Assembly (NCBI GenBank): GCA_937922815.1
Contig: CALAJP010000135.1
Span: forward strand, 1 to 64,000
Length of the DNA: 64,000 nt
Source: an uncultured Saprospiraceae bacterium
GTDB lineage: Bacteria > Bacteroidota > Bacteroidia > Chitinophagales > Saprospiraceae
Direction: 5' to 3'
In this document: piece after piece, positions 1 to 10,244 of the stretch
Layout: each line of letters opens with the position of its first letter
Position numbering within the stretch: position 1 is the stretch's first letter
Position numbers and translations under genes: made by a program
Notes under the pieces: model-generated
Told to the model about the DNA's origin: nothing
What the model saw: the letters and a program-made list of their open reading frames with translations, nothing else
Database searches by the model: none

Positions 1-3000
1 TGTATGTTACACAACCTAATGCATCTACATCATAAAAACCTTGGCCGTTATTACCAGCTATATTGCTCCTACCTCCTGAACATGATTCTATACTTAATGG
101 CCCAGCACTCACCCAACTCGTATCTACACACAATTCCGTACTCTCTCCTCCTTCTACTGTCGTCTCTGGATATACTTCCGATCCACTCGTGTCTATTAAA
201 ATAATTGCTAATGTTTTATTACACATTCCATTTGTATCACACACCTCAATACACAAAGTATCGATTAATTTAGTAGGATTTACATTAGCAGTATATGTTG
301 CACAGCCATCTACGTCCACTTTATACGTTCCTTGTTCATTGCTTCCATTTATATTGGAAGTACCTCCGCTACAACTTCTAATAACTGCAGGACTAGCTTC
401 TACCCATCCCGTATCTATACATATTTTAACTGAATCCCCTTCATCTACAGGTGCAGATACATACTCTATACAACCATTCAGTAAAGAATCTAATGCATAA
501 TTTAACCCCTGTCCTGATAAACTATCCACCAAGAGAGGAACTCCATTTGTTCTAACTATACCACTTAATCGATTGCTAAGAATTGACGATACGCCAAATA
601 AATCGCCCCCTTCTCTTGCATCTGGACACCCGTCAGCATCGCTATCCAAGTCATACCTATTTATTATCCCATCTTCATCTCCATCTAAACCTATAATCTC
701 AAAGTTAACATTCGAAACTTCGCCACTTTCTACAAATACCGTAACATAATTAGCTCCTTGCTCCAATACTACTTGATAATCTTTAGTGGGGGTTGTTGTT
801 GAAATTCGCTCACTAGTAATTGTATTCGGAGATATATCATCTCCATCTGCTGTTGTTCCTACTCTAAAGCCAGCCATACCTGATATGGTACCTCCTGTTA
901 ATCGAATCAAATAATTTCCCGATAACGGTGTATTTATTACAGGTAAGTTAATGAAATTCATCCCCGCTCCTGCTGGATCAGATAGACCTCCTGTCTGATA
1001 TGATATTGAATAATCTTCTATACTGTCTAATATTCCATCATTATCATCATCTAAATCATTAACGTCTGCCACATCATCATTATCGTTGTCTTTTAAATAA
1101 GTAGCAAAAGTAAAATAGTTTCCATCTGAAATATCTATTCCTGACTCGCCAGATGCTATTTCCCAATTACCCCCATTTAATACAAGACTTTTTTCTGTAG
1201 TCCCTCCATTAGTGAAGTCTCCATCATCGTCTATCAATATATAGATACTACCATATTCTGTTGGTATCTTCGTACCAACAGTCGATAAACTTGAAGGGAT
1301 AGATGGATATACTTCTCCAATCGTTCCTGTTTCTTGTACTTTCCATACACGTTCTAGTATGCCCCTACCTTCTGGTGCTCCTGTATCTGTCCATGACGAT
1401 ATAGGAAGCCCATTATTTGACCAAACCATATATGATACATCTGACGATATATCGCTTCTTATTGATGTGTCTACATTCGATGCCGTAAAATTATTGTCTA
1501 TCGCAAAAGTCACTAAGCCAGAATCATTAACCGACTTAGATATACGTTGATGTAACCGTGTTGTATCATCACGTCCTATTCCTGCTATATCATAATTATA
1601 TACACCTGCTTCACTAGCGTCCCATATAATACTATCTCCCATACTTGACACATAATCCGAAGCCGTGCTTTGATCTAACGTTATTCCATACTTTATTGCT
1701 AAATAAGACTCTATCTGATTACGTTTGTCTATATTACTACCATTATACAGAATCATCTCTGCTACTTCTCCATTCAGATGACGTTTCGTTTCGCTTATAC
1801 TACCTATACGCAAATATTTCACCTCATTACCTTCATGGTTACGCTGTTCACTATGCCCATTTAATTCACCCCCACTATTTAAAAACATTTTTTTAATCCC
1901 ATCTGTTAAATCTAATGCATCACCTCCATCATAAAATGCAGAAAACAAATTGTTACTCGTTATAGATACATTACTTATTTTATCATTACTATCATTTCCA
2001 CCAGAGGACGGGGGCGATCGATGTAATAACCTTATCCTAGATGCACTATTGTATCCCAATACAATCGCATTAGTGTCTGTGGGTTCTGTTTTCGTGGCAT
2101 TCAAAAATGTAGTATTATCTGCATCTGTATAACCTACCATGTATATCGAATACCCATCATTAAAAGAGTTATCATTTAGTTCAAATACATCAAAATATTC
2201 AGTATTAGAATTATTAAATGCTATTGTAGGGTTATAATTCGTAGTCGCTGATTGACTAAGTCGTTCAGGTCTAAAGCTATCGTCGTCCTGTGCAATAGTA
2301 TAACCATTATTAGAATTATCCACCCATTCAGATACGCCTTGCCCCATTTCTGTTACTCCGGCATCAGCTCTTAACCATAACTCTAAACCTATAGGTTCTC
2401 CTCCTGGGCTTGGTTTTATATCACCTATTACCAAATCTGAATTATCCCCTAAGTTTTGTCCCGCAGGAATTATTGTTGAGGTGCTACTTAGACCAAGAGT
2501 GTCTGTTACGTTAGATGATATTATATTTTTTACGGTTAAGTCTGGTGATAAATCAAACTCACCTACCGTATAGGTACCACATATTTGATTAGAAGCAGTT
2601 GGAGGTATATTGTCATCTCCATCAAAAATTACAATATAATCTGCATCTTCATTACCTGCATAGTTTGTCATACTACCAACAATAGCTATTCTTCCATCTG
2701 GTAGTTTTACCATATCTGCCAAGGAATTAGTAGTTATCGAGGAATACCCCATATTAAAAGTAGTATCAAGTGTTCCATCATCATTGACTCTTACTAAGCC
2801 GTCTTGATTTGACGTAGGTGTATTAGTTGCAAGAAAAAGAAAAGTATTATTAGGCTCTGCGATTATTTTTGACACATCATATTCCATTGTAAAGTCAGGC
2901 ATAAGGTTCTCATCTAGAGAACCATCCGCATTTAAAATAGCAAAGTAACTAAACCCTACGTTACCTCCATAACGTAAAAAATTGCCAGTAACTGCTATTT

Positions 3001-6000
3001 TCCCATTTGGAGCTATAGCAATATCTCTATTTACGAGAACACTACCGTTGTTTGACGGATTGAACTCATGTGTTAAATTAAAAGTTGTATCAAGACTACC
3101 ATCTGCATTAAGACGACCTACATACTTGCGATTAGGGTCACCGTTAATTGTAGTAAAATTGCCAATAAAAGCTATTTTTCCATCGGAACCTATATCCGCA
3201 GCATATATCATTGTATTTGAAGGAAACACGGGTGGAGTAAAAGTCAAATCTAGAGATCCGTCTGCATTCAATCTAGCTATTTTAGAGAATTGCGTATTTC
3301 CTCGTATTTCAGGAAAATTTCCAAATATATATAGTTTACCATCTTTATCCTCTATTACTTCGCTTACTACATAATTCGTCGATAAACCATTCTGAAAGGT
3401 TGAATCTATTGTTCCGTCTTGGTTATAACTCACAAGTCCTGTCAAGTCAGCTTCAAAATCAACCTTTACATCATGAAGTAGTATTTTACCACTTCTTCTA
3501 ATAAAAATAGATCTTGTTGAAACAGTTCCTCTATTCATCTGGAATGTAGTATCCACCGTCAAATCTGTATTCAATCGATACAAATCCCTACCTGGAAAAC
3601 CTCCAAAATCTACAAGATTAGTGCCATAAATCAAAATTTTACCATCGTCCTGCACTGCTACGGATTCAAGAATAGCCCTGACAGAGGGAGTAACTATAGC
3701 AGTAGTATCATAACTAATATTACCTCTAATTATTGGAGAAAGAGGTCCTGATAGATTGACTGTCCCTCCAGCATCTAATTCTACCTCCATAGTAGATGGA
3801 GATTGTAAATCAGTATCAAAAGTAGCACAAATTTCGATTTGATCTCCTTCTACATAATTACTATCTGTAGTAGGAGAAGTAAAACTAGTAAGCGTGGGGG
3901 GTTCTATATATTTTGCTAAAGTAAATGTCACACTATCTGGCAATGTATTACTTGTGGTAAATTCTCCGTCAGCATTTAATGCTCCCAGTACTGTTACTCC
4001 ATCTGAAAAATCGCCATTGGGTGTTGTAATTACACTCCAACTATCATCATATCCTTCAAATTTCAAACTTATATTTTGATCAAAACTACTCGTACGATCT
4101 ACTTTCCACTCTCGCGAAATACGGGTATTTAAACCCGATGCTGCTGCGATTTCAGTCGTTTGAATTTCTAGTTCTCCCTTAGAAGCTATCATCAAAAACT
4201 GTAAATCGTTTGTATGTTCGGTCATACGAGCGGTAGTATCACTATTGGCAGCCACAAAATCAGCGTCTAATGCTAGAGTTAATATAGCATTAGAATCCAC
4301 AGACTTGGATACACGTTGATTTAATCCGGAAAGGTCATCTCTTCCTATTCCAAATATACGCTGAACATAATCATCTCCATCGTTTTTCCAAATAATACTG
4401 CTATCACTTGCCAAATAGTCCGTAGCTGTGGTCTGATCCAAAGTCATTCCATATTTTATCGCCAAGTAGGATTCTATCTCTTGACGTTTGGCTAAATTGT
4501 TGCCATTGTATAGAATTATTTCGGCTATTTCTCCATTTATATGACGCTGTGTTTCGCTAATACTACCGATACGCAGATACTTCACCTCATTGTCTTCGTG
4601 GTTACGTTGATCACTATTTCCATCTAATTCTCCACCACTGTTCAAAAACATTTTTTTAACCCCAGCATCTCCATCATAAAACGCCGATAACAAATTGTTA
4701 TCCGAAGTAGAGACATTACCAATCTTATCATTACTCGTATTTCCATTTGAAGAAGGAGGAGCTCGATGTAATAACCTTACCCTAGAGGCATTATTATACC
4801 CCAATACAAAGGCATTAAGTTCTGTCGGTTCTGTTTGGGTGGCATTCAAAAACGTAGTATTATCTACATCTGTGTATCCTACTATGTACATCGAATATCC
4901 GTCATTAAAAGAATTATCATTTAATTCGAATACATCAAAATATTCAGTATTTGTAGTATCAAAAGCTATAGTAGGGTTAAAGTTCGTACTTGCCGATTGG
5001 CTAAGTCGTTCGGGCCTAAAACCATCATCGTCTTGACTAACGACGTACTGATTACTAGTATTATCTAACCATTCCGATACGCCTAGTCCTGCCTCGGTAA
5101 CCCCTTGGTCTGCTTTGAGCCACAACTCTAAACCATTTTTTTCTCCTGCAGGAGATGGTCTCCCTATTACCAAATCTGCATTATCTCCTAAGTTTTGACC
5201 CACAGGGATTGTAGTTACGGTACTTTCAACCCCCAATTCATCGAATATATTAGACTCTAATATATCTGTAACCGTCAAATCAGCACTAAAATCCATCTCC
5301 CCTACGGTATATATGCCACAGATTTGATTAGAAGCAGGAGGGGGCGTATTAGCATCTCCATTTAATATTGTAACATAGTCTATATCTTCATTTCCGTCAT
5401 AATTTTCAAAACTACCAGCTAGAACCATTCTTCCATCAGATAGTTTTTCGACATAAACTATAGTCCGATCGACAAAATCTCCATTGACAATAAAAGTTTC
5501 GTCATAGCTTCCATCTGGATTGAGCCTAACTATACCTTCTTGACCGCCAGGAGCAGCATTCGGAAAACGTCCCGCAAAGGTAAAGGTACCGTCAGGTTCT
5601 GCAAGTACTGATCTTAACCGATTAGTGCCTGTATCATTTGTAAATGTCCTTAATGGTATAAAGTTTTCATCTCTAGTCCCATCAGGATTTAAGAGTCCTA
5701 TTCCATCTAAAACGGAAACACCGTCGAAGTCTGTAAAAACACCTACAAAAGCAATTTTTCCATTAGGTCCTATAGCTAAAGATTCGACAAAACCAGGAAC
5801 AGGAAGAATATAGGGTGGAGCAAAACCCATGTCTAAACTTCCGTCTTCATTAAGACGTGCTAAACCAAATCGAGGAACTCCATTAACAGACGTAAATCCC
5901 CCTCCTATAATTATTTTTCCATCAGGTGATAATATTCCGTCATATATAGCTTGATTGAATGTAGGAGGGACAAAAGTATCATCTATTGTTCCGTCAGGAT

Positions 6001-6892
6001 TTAATCGAGCTATATAATCAAGATTAGGATTGTCTCCGTAATTAGTGAAGTTCCCGAATATATATATATATCCATTTTTATCTACCATGATGTCCTGTAC
6101 GGTATTATTCACTATATTGAAACCACTCTCGAAGCTTGTATCTAATGTACCATCACTATTAAGTCGAATAAGCCCAAATCCTGTTGGAGTTGAAAACCGA
6201 CCTCCTACATAAATTTTACCATTAGGCATTACATGAATAGCTAGTACCTCCATACTAGTTCCGCCGCCACTAAAATTAAAGTCTTTTATAAATGTATCAT
6301 CTCTAGAACCATCGGGGTTTAAGCGTACTAACCGATCAAGGTTATTCTGACCGTCGTATCCAGTAAAATTTCCTCCAATTAAAATTTTATCATCGGGTTG
6401 TACTCCTATTACTGTAGTAACACTTGTGAAATTAGGAACAGTTGCAGTCCCATTAATATTACCACCTATCATACCTTTCAAAGGTCCCGATAGGTTAACA
6501 ACTCCTCCTGCATCTAATTTTACCTGCATTCTTGAGGGGGCTTGTATGTCCATATCAAAAGTAGCACAAACTTGTATTTCATCTCCTTCTACATAATTAC
6601 TATCTAAAGTCGTTGTAGAGAAGCTAGTAAGTGCCGGTGAAACTAAGTCCTCAGTAAAAACTAAGGTTGAACTATCATTTAGAGTTGAACTAGGTTCTAT
6701 TTCACTGTTAGCATCGAACAAAAGGTCTTTTTCCTCATAATGATCAAATTCAAACAAGTCTGAATTAGAATAAATTTCATTATAAACAATATCATCTCCT
6801 TTAGCCCTAAAAACGTCATGAGCTATATATTGAGCGTTTACAAAAGTATAATTTAACAAAATTATACTCAGAAATAGTTTTGAGATTTTCAT
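1..6892 (-). CDS. Giant exported Delta-60 propeller / LamG-lectin surface protein (C-terminus beyond the window)
   Basis: A single open frame runs from the ATG at 6892 to the left edge (at least 2297 residues); I read it through and met no stop, and the frames at both ends agree. It starts with a signal peptide (MKISKLFLSIILLNYTFVNA, then Q). Residues ~85-145 look Ig-like. Residues ~160-513 hold seven DGKI..GxF..LNxDGSxDxxF repeats (Delta-60 type). Residues ~588-935 are LamG/DUF8202-like, with LELWLKAD and IESYLAIKYG motifs. The whole arrangement recurs at ~1000-1860. Asp-rich, calcium-binding-like stretches follow at ~1932-1953 and ~2067-2093, then Cys-containing ~97-residue repeats from ~2131 to the edge. 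Such proteins in Bacteroidota are usually secreted by the type IX system and act as adhesins or gliding/surface proteins. The sorting domain would lie off the window, so that route is inferred. Confidence 0.93.
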   Translation of the reverse strand, partial: MKISKLFLSIILLNYTFVNAQYIAHDVFRAKGDDIVYNEIYSNSDLFEFDHYEEKDLLFDANSEIEPSSTLNDSSTLVFTEDLVSPALTSFSTTTLDSNYVEGDEIQVCATFDMDIQAPSRMQVKLDAGGVVNLSGPLKGMIGGNINGTATVPNFTSVTTVIGVQPDDKILIGGNFTGYDGQNNLDRLVRLNPDGSRDDTFIKDFNFSGGGTSMEVLAIHVMPNGKIYVGGRFSTPTGFGLIRLNSDGTLDTSFESGFNIVNNTVQDIMVDKNGYIYIFGNFTNYGDNPNLDYIARLNPDGTIDDTFVPPTFNQAIYDGILSPDGKIIIGGGFTSVNGVPRFGLARLNEDGSLDMGFAPPYILPVPGFVESLAIGPNGKIAFVGVFTDFDGVSVLDGIGLLNPDGTRDENFIPLRTFTNDTGTNRLRSVLAEPDGTFTFAGRFPNAAPGGQEGIVRLNPDGSYDETFIVNGDFVDRTIVYVEKLSDGRMVLAGSFENYDGNEDIDYVTILNGDANTPPPASNQICGIYTVGEMDFSADLTVTDILESNIFDELGVESTVTTIPVGQNLGDNADLVIGRPSPAGEKNGLELWLKADQGVTEAGLGVSEWLDNTSNQYVVSQDDDGFRPERLSQSASTNFNPTIAFDTTNTEYFDVFELNDNSFNDGYSMYIVGYTDVDNTTFLNATQTEPTELNAFVLGYNNASRVRLLHRAPPSSNGNTSNDKIGNVSTSDNNLLSAFYDGDAGVKKMFLNSGGELDGNSDQRNHEDNEVKYLRIGSISETQRHINGEIAEIILYNGNNLAKRQEIESYLAIKYGMTLDQTTATDYLASDSSIIWKNDGDDYVQRIFGIGRDDLSGLNQRVSKSVDSNAILTLALDADFVAANSDTTARMTEHTNDLQFLMIASKGELEIQTTEIAAASGLNTRISREWKVDRTSSFDQNISLKFEGYDDSWSVITTPNGDFSDGVTVLGALNADGEFTTSNTLPDSVTFTLAKYIEPPTLTSFTSPTTDSNYVEGDQIEICATFDTDLQSPSTMEVELDAGGTVNLSGPLSPIIRGNISYDTTAIVTPSVRAILESVAVQDDGKILIYGTNLVDFGGFPGRDLYRLNTDLTVDTTFQMNRGTVSTRSIFIRRSGKILLHDVKVDFEADLTGLVSYNQDGTIDSTFQNGLSTNYVVSEVIEDKDGKLYIFGNFPEIRGNTQFSKIARLNADGSLDLTFTPPVFPSNTMIYAADIGSDGKIAFIGNFTTINGDPNRKYVGRLNADGSLDTTFNLTHEFNPSNNGSVLVNRDIAIAPNGKIAVTGNFLRYGGNVGFSYFAILNADGSLDENLMPDFTMEYDVSKIIAEPNNTFLFLATNTPTSNQDGLVRVNDDGTLDTTFNMGYSSITTNSLADMVKLPDGRIAIVGSMTNYAGNEDADYIVIFDGDDNIPPTASNQICGTYTVGEFDLSPDLTVKNIISSNVTDTLGLSSTSTIIPAGQNLGDNSDLVIGDIKPSPGGEPIGLELWLRADAGVTEMGQGVSEWVDNSNNGYTIAQDDDSFRPERLSQSATTNYNPTIAFNNSNTEYFDVFELNDNSFNDGYSIYMVGYTDADNTTFLNATKTEPTDTNAIVLGYNSASRIRLLHRSPPSSGGNDSNDKISNVSITSNNLFSAFYDGGDALDLTDGIKKMFLNSGGELNGHSEQRNHEGNEVKYLRIGSISETKRHLNGEVAEMILYNGSNIDKRNQIESYLAIKYGITLDQSTASDYVSSMGDSIIWDASEAGVYNYDIAGIGRDDTTRLHQRISKSVNDSGLVTFAIDNNFTASNVDTSIRSDISSDVSYMVWSNNGLPISSWTDTGAPEGRGILERVWKVQETGTIGEVYPSIPSSLSTVGTKIPTEYGSIYILIDDDGDFTNGGTTEKSLVLNGGNWEIASGESGIDISDGNYFTFATYLKDNDNDDVADVNDLDDDNDGILDSIEDYSISYQTGGLSDPAGAGMNFINLPVINTPLSGNYLIRLTGGTISGMAGFRVGTTADGDDISPNTITSERISTTTPTKDYQVVLEQGANYVTVFVESGEVSNVNFEIIGLDGDEDGIINRYDLDSDADGCPDAREGGDLFGVSSILSNRLSGIVRTNGVPLLVDSLSGQGLNYALDSLLNGCIEYVSAPVDEGDSVKICIDTGWVEASPAVIRSCSGGTSNINGSNEQGTYKVDVDGCATYTANVNPTKLIDTLCIEVCDTNGMCNKTLAIILIDTSGSEVYPETTVEGGESTELCVDTSWVSAGPLSIESCSGGRSNIAGNNGQGFYDVDALGCVTY
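1490..3900 (-). repeat. Second copy of the ~2.7 kb intragenic tandem duplication
   Basis: This is the C-terminal copy of the Ig-like / propeller / lectin module. It matches 4250-6645 at an offset of about 2745 bases (915 codons); for example, CAAATTGTTA occurs at both 1946 and 4691. Similarity is strongest in the lectin part (about 1630-2600 against 4390-5340), where DNA as well as protein is alike. The propeller parts have diverged more. Boundaries are approximate because they were judged from protein similarity. Confidence 0.8.
4250..6645 (-). repeat. First copy of the ~2.7 kb intragenic tandem duplication
   Basis: This is the N-terminal copy of the module duplicated in the giant surface protein. 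It begins at the sequence encoding YVEGDEIQVCATFD (about residue 99), whose partner YVEGDQIEICATFD is encoded near 3870. It ends after the lectin-like domain. The in-frame offset (a multiple of three) keeps the reading frame through both copies. Confidence 0.8.
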
Positions 6893-7695
6893 TTCAACAA
6901 GTTTGTGCTTTATTATATTTTATATTCAGATAGCTTATTAGGAGCTTATTTTTTATTAATAGTAAATACTCTTTAAAAAGTAATCTTGTTTCGATATAAA
7001 GAAAGATTCATATAATAAACCTTCGAAATAGTCGGGCTTTATCAATAAAAAACCAACAATCTATCCCGTCATGATATATACATTAATAATACTTTTCAAA
7101 AAAAAGGAGAAAAGCAATTTATTTCTAAACAACGAGATATTTCCTGTATATACAATGTGATTGAAGAATAAAAATGTAATTAACTAAAAAAAACAAGACT
7201 TTAAACAAAAAGATAACATATAAATTACGCACCCAAAAAGTATGCCGAAAGGGTTCTTTACATTAAAAAAATTAACTTTATGCTTAATTTATCTTAAGTT
7301 TAGACAAAAAAATCCACTTCATTCGTGAGATTGAATTTCATACCTAAGAGGATTAAGAGAAAATAGCTTGATTCTTTTACAAGAAAACTTATGTTTTACG
7401 CTTCATGTAAAAAAGGAAATTAACTACGAAAAGCAGTTACAATATATATCAAATACGACACTGATTACTGATGAGTTTATTGTTATAATTAGACAAAGTC
7501 TCTCCGAAGATAAAATTTCACTCAAAAGCAGTTGAAAGGTACACAACAAGTGACAGCAATTTGTAAAAAAAATAAGCAGCATAAATTCAAAGAACTCATG
7601 CTGCTCAATTTTTTCTTAGCAGAATTTTTTTAAACCATATTTTATGGTTTTAGACCTTATTACGAATTGGGTTGAATGAGAAAAAAATAGGAGCT
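6893..7695. other. Gene-free AT-rich intergenic region between the giant surface gene and fabD
   Basis: About 800 bases with no convincing reading frame on either strand and no tRNA-like fold that I could see. It contains the leader of the minus-strand giant gene at the left. At the right it holds a fabD-side terminator hairpin (7565-7605) and a partial copy of a dispersed repeat (7657-7700). The middle (about 7000-7550) shows nothing recognisable. Confidence 0.6.
7565..7605 (-). terminator. Terminator downstream of fabD
   Basis: AGCAGCAT (7575-7582) and ATGCTGCT (7598-7605) form an 8-bp stem. Read on the minus strand the stem is followed directly by a T-rich run (complement of 7565-7574), which fits termination of the bshC-fabD transcript. 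Confidence 0.6.
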
Positions 7696-7700
7696 TTATA
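7657..7700. repeat. Partial third copy of the dispersed intergenic repeat
   Basis: TTATTACGAATTGGGTTGAA and the following ~24 bases resemble one end of the inverted repeat at 20834-20971 and 26677-26814 (TTATTACGAATTGAGTTGTA, then A/T-rich AAAAATAG). Only about 43 bases are shared and the palindromic centre of the longer copies is absent. It runs a few bases into the 3' end of fabD. Confidence 0.5.
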
Positions 7701-8574
7701 TAGCCGTTAAATTAACTTTTCTATTAATTCTCAGAATCATCCCTTTTAGGACTTTTCCATTTCCTCCTACTTCTACAAACGAATCTACCCCGTCAGCCAA
7801 CATATTTTGAACCGTTTGAGTCCATCGAACGGGTGCCGTTAATTGTTTAACCAAATTATCTTTTATAACAGCTGCGTCAGTAGTTGGCTTCGCATCAACG
7901 TTTTGATAAATCGGACAAATTGGAGTATTAAATGTAGTTTCTAAAATTGCTTTACTTAACTGTTCTTCTGCAGGTTTCATTAACGGAGAATGGAATGCTC
8001 CTCCTACATTCAAAACAACGGCCATTCTTGCTTTTGCTTCTTTTGCTTTCTCAACAGCCAGATTAACTCCTTCTATTGTTCCTGAAATCACTAATTGACC
8101 TGGGCAATTATAATTAGCTGCCACCACAGTTTCTTCCGTTATACTTGCACAAATATCTTCAACTACCGCATCTTCTAAACCTACGATTGCAGCCATAGTA
8201 CTTGGCGTTACTTTACAAGCTTCTTGCATCGCTTCAGCACGTTGAGCTACTAATTTCAATCCCGTTTCAAAATCTAACGCTTTTGCAGCAACTAAAGCAG
8301 AAAATTCTCCTAAAGAATGTCCAGCCACTGCATCCATCGATAAATCATCAGCCAATAAAGCACGAATTACAGAATGTAAAAAGATTGCAGGTTGAGTTAC
8401 ATTTGTTTGTTTCAATGCTTCCTCATCTCCCGTCAACATGATTTCTGTAATATCAAAACCTAATATTTCATTGGCTTTTTTTAATAAATCCTGAGCTGCT
8501 TGGGAATGATCAATCAACGATTGCCCCATTCCTACGAATTGAGCTCCTTGTCCTGGAAATACTAATGCTTTCAT
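7696..8574 (-). CDS. fabD: Malonyl-CoA:ACP transacylase
   Basis: Transfers malonyl groups from CoA to acyl carrier protein, supplying extender units for fatty-acid synthesis in the cytosol. The 292-residue length is normal for FabD. The N-terminal FPGQGAQ motif, nucleophile Ser87 in GHSLGEFSAL, Arg112 in the QRAEAM motif that holds the malonyl carboxylate, and His195 in AFHSPLM are all present. It lies 24 bases downstream of bshC on the same strand and probably shares a transcript with it. The product and symbol are secure. Confidence 0.97.
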   Translation of the reverse strand: MKALVFPGQGAQFVGMGQSLIDHSQAAQDLLKKANEILGFDITEIMLTGDEEALKQTNVTQPAIFLHSVIRALLADDLSMDAVAGHSLGEFSALVAAKALDFETGLKLVAQRAEAMQEACKVTPSTMAAIVGLEDAVVEDICASITEETVVAANYNCPGQLVISGTIEGVNLAVEKAKEAKARMAVVLNVGGAFHSPLMKPAEEQLSKAILETTFNTPICPIYQNVDAKPTTDAAVIKDNLVKQLTAPVRWTQTVQNMLADGVDSFVEVGGNGKVLKGMILRINRKVNLTAI

Positions 8575-8598
8575 ATTTAATTTTGTTTGTTTTAAATT

Positions 8599-10191
8599 TT
8601 AATCCTCAAATATAACTACAAAACCTTCTTCGAATGGATCTAAGTTTTGTAATAAAATCGTAAATAATGATTCTCCATACTTTAGATAATAAGGCATAAA
8701 GTTTTCATATCGTTCTTGCAAACCTTTAGGGAATAACTTAGTTTTTAGTCGTTGAATTTGCTCTAAGGTTTGACTACTTTTAGCTTTTTCACTACGCTTA
8801 ACCCAAGAATCTAGCATTTCTACCTGCTTCAAAATTTTGGTGTTTTGAGCACCAATTTTACCATCCAAAGTTGACTCAACTTGTTTCGCTTCCTTTTGAA
8901 TCTCGCTTAGTGCATTTTCAATAACTTTATAATGATTATCGAAATTTGAATCCGCAGTTTGGTGTTTTTCTAAGTATAATTTAATCAACCCTTCTGCGTC
9001 ATTAGCAAACCATTCTTCAATTGAACTATCCCATTTTGTAATTTTTTTCAATGATTTAGCATCAATCCAAGCCACAGAATTACGCCTCATCAATACAGGA
9101 TAATCTACCCCAAAAGCTTCAAACTGCTTTTTTCTTTCCAGCCAATAAGCAATTTCTCCTCCTCCTCCAATATAACAGATATTGGGAACGGTATATTCTT
9201 GATAGATCGGACGCATGACCACATTAGGGCTAAATCGTTCGGGATGGTTATTAATCTCTTTTTTCATTTCACCTTCCGAGAACCTAATATCAGTTCCGTC
9301 GATACTAAAACCATTTTCTGTTTTAATAATTCTATTTCTTGCCCCTTTTTGTAAATAAAAGAAATTTATTTCTCTGGCATGTGCTTGTTTAGAAAAACCC
9401 TTGTTTGATAATTCTTCTTGAGTTTTTTCAATAATAGGTTGAGAAACCTGCTCAAAAATTTCCTTTTCAATTATTGGAATAAATCCTTGTTTTAACTTTG
9501 GAGTACTCATATTTAAAACCAATAAGCCATACTCTTTAAACAAGTCATTGGTAAAACCTAACATCGCCTTTCCATAGGAATAAGAAGGCTTAAAATTATT
9601 TTTTAAAATTGATTTTAAATTTTCAGCATTTTGACTTTCGCCCAATATTTCAAACAATTGAGATAATGTCTCTTGCAAACTTTCGCAACTCAACTCACCT
9701 ACAGCCCCCCCACTTTCAGTCTCCCAAACTACCCTTTTACTAAATAAGTGCATATGGTTAATTTCCTCAAAATCATGATCTTCTCCACCTGAAACAAAAA
9801 TGGGAACAAACTGAAATTCGGTTTGATTCTTATTAAGTTTTTCAACAGCACTAATCGTTGAAATAATTTTATAAATATAATAAAATGGTCCTGTAAAAAG
9901 ACTAGGTTGATGAGCCGTAATAATACTAAATGTATTTTTCGAACTTAAGGCTTTTAAATTTTCTTTTTGCTTACTTGTTATTTGATACGCATCGTATTGA
10001 TGATTTATTTCGTCAACAAGAAGTCTTCTTTTTTCATCATCAAATTTTCTATTCTTCGCAGCTTCAATTAGACCATCTACCGTGGGTGCATACTTAAAAA
10101 ATGGTTTTAAGTATGATTTCTGTGCAACATAATCCTTGTCTTTTGAAGAAAGATGTACAATATTTTGAAAAAGCAGCCTACAAATTTCCAT
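8599..10191 (-). CDS. bshC: Bacillithiol biosynthesis cysteine-adding enzyme
   Basis: BshC adds cysteine to glucosaminyl malate in the last step of bacillithiol synthesis, giving the cytosol its low-molecular-weight thiol. The 530-residue length and conserved features fit the family: TAHQPSLFTGP near residue 95, VSGGEDHDFEEINH near 150, IGGGGEIAYWLERK near 340, and a coiled-coil C-terminal region. The ATG start at 10191 lies 53 bases from the divergent glpK start. Its presence implies that bshA and bshB are encoded elsewhere in the genome. Confidence 0.93.
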   Translation of the reverse strand: MEICRLLFQNIVHLSSKDKDYVAQKSYLKPFFKYAPTVDGLIEAAKNRKFDDEKRRLLVDEINHQYDAYQITSKQKENLKALSSKNTFSIITAHQPSLFTGPFYYIYKIISTISAVEKLNKNQTEFQFVPIFVSGGEDHDFEEINHMHLFSKRVVWETESGGAVGELSCESLQETLSQLFEILGESQNAENLKSILKNNFKPSYSYGKAMLGFTNDLFKEYGLLVLNMSTPKLKQGFIPIIEKEIFEQVSQPIIEKTQEELSNKGFSKQAHAREINFFYLQKGARNRIIKTENGFSIDGTDIRFSEGEMKKEINNHPERFSPNVVMRPIYQEYTVPNICYIGGGGEIAYWLERKKQFEAFGVDYPVLMRRNSVAWIDAKSLKKITKWDSSIEEWFANDAEGLIKLYLEKHQTADSNFDNHYKVIENALSEIQKEAKQVESTLDGKIGAQNTKILKQVEMLDSWVKRSEKAKSSQTLEQIQRLKTKLFPKGLQERYENFMPYYLKYGESLFTILLQNLDPFEEGFVVIFED

Positions 10192-10244
10192 AAATTATTA
10201 TTTTTAGTGCAAATTAAACGAACATCAACTAAATTAATGTAAAA

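Noticed and set aside
63-5813. Plus-strand open frames of 60-145 codons across the first 6 kb
   Set aside because: All lie opposite the continuous minus-strand frame of the giant surface protein and show no start context or family match. The similar pairs (near 1950 and 4695) simply mirror the tandem duplication.
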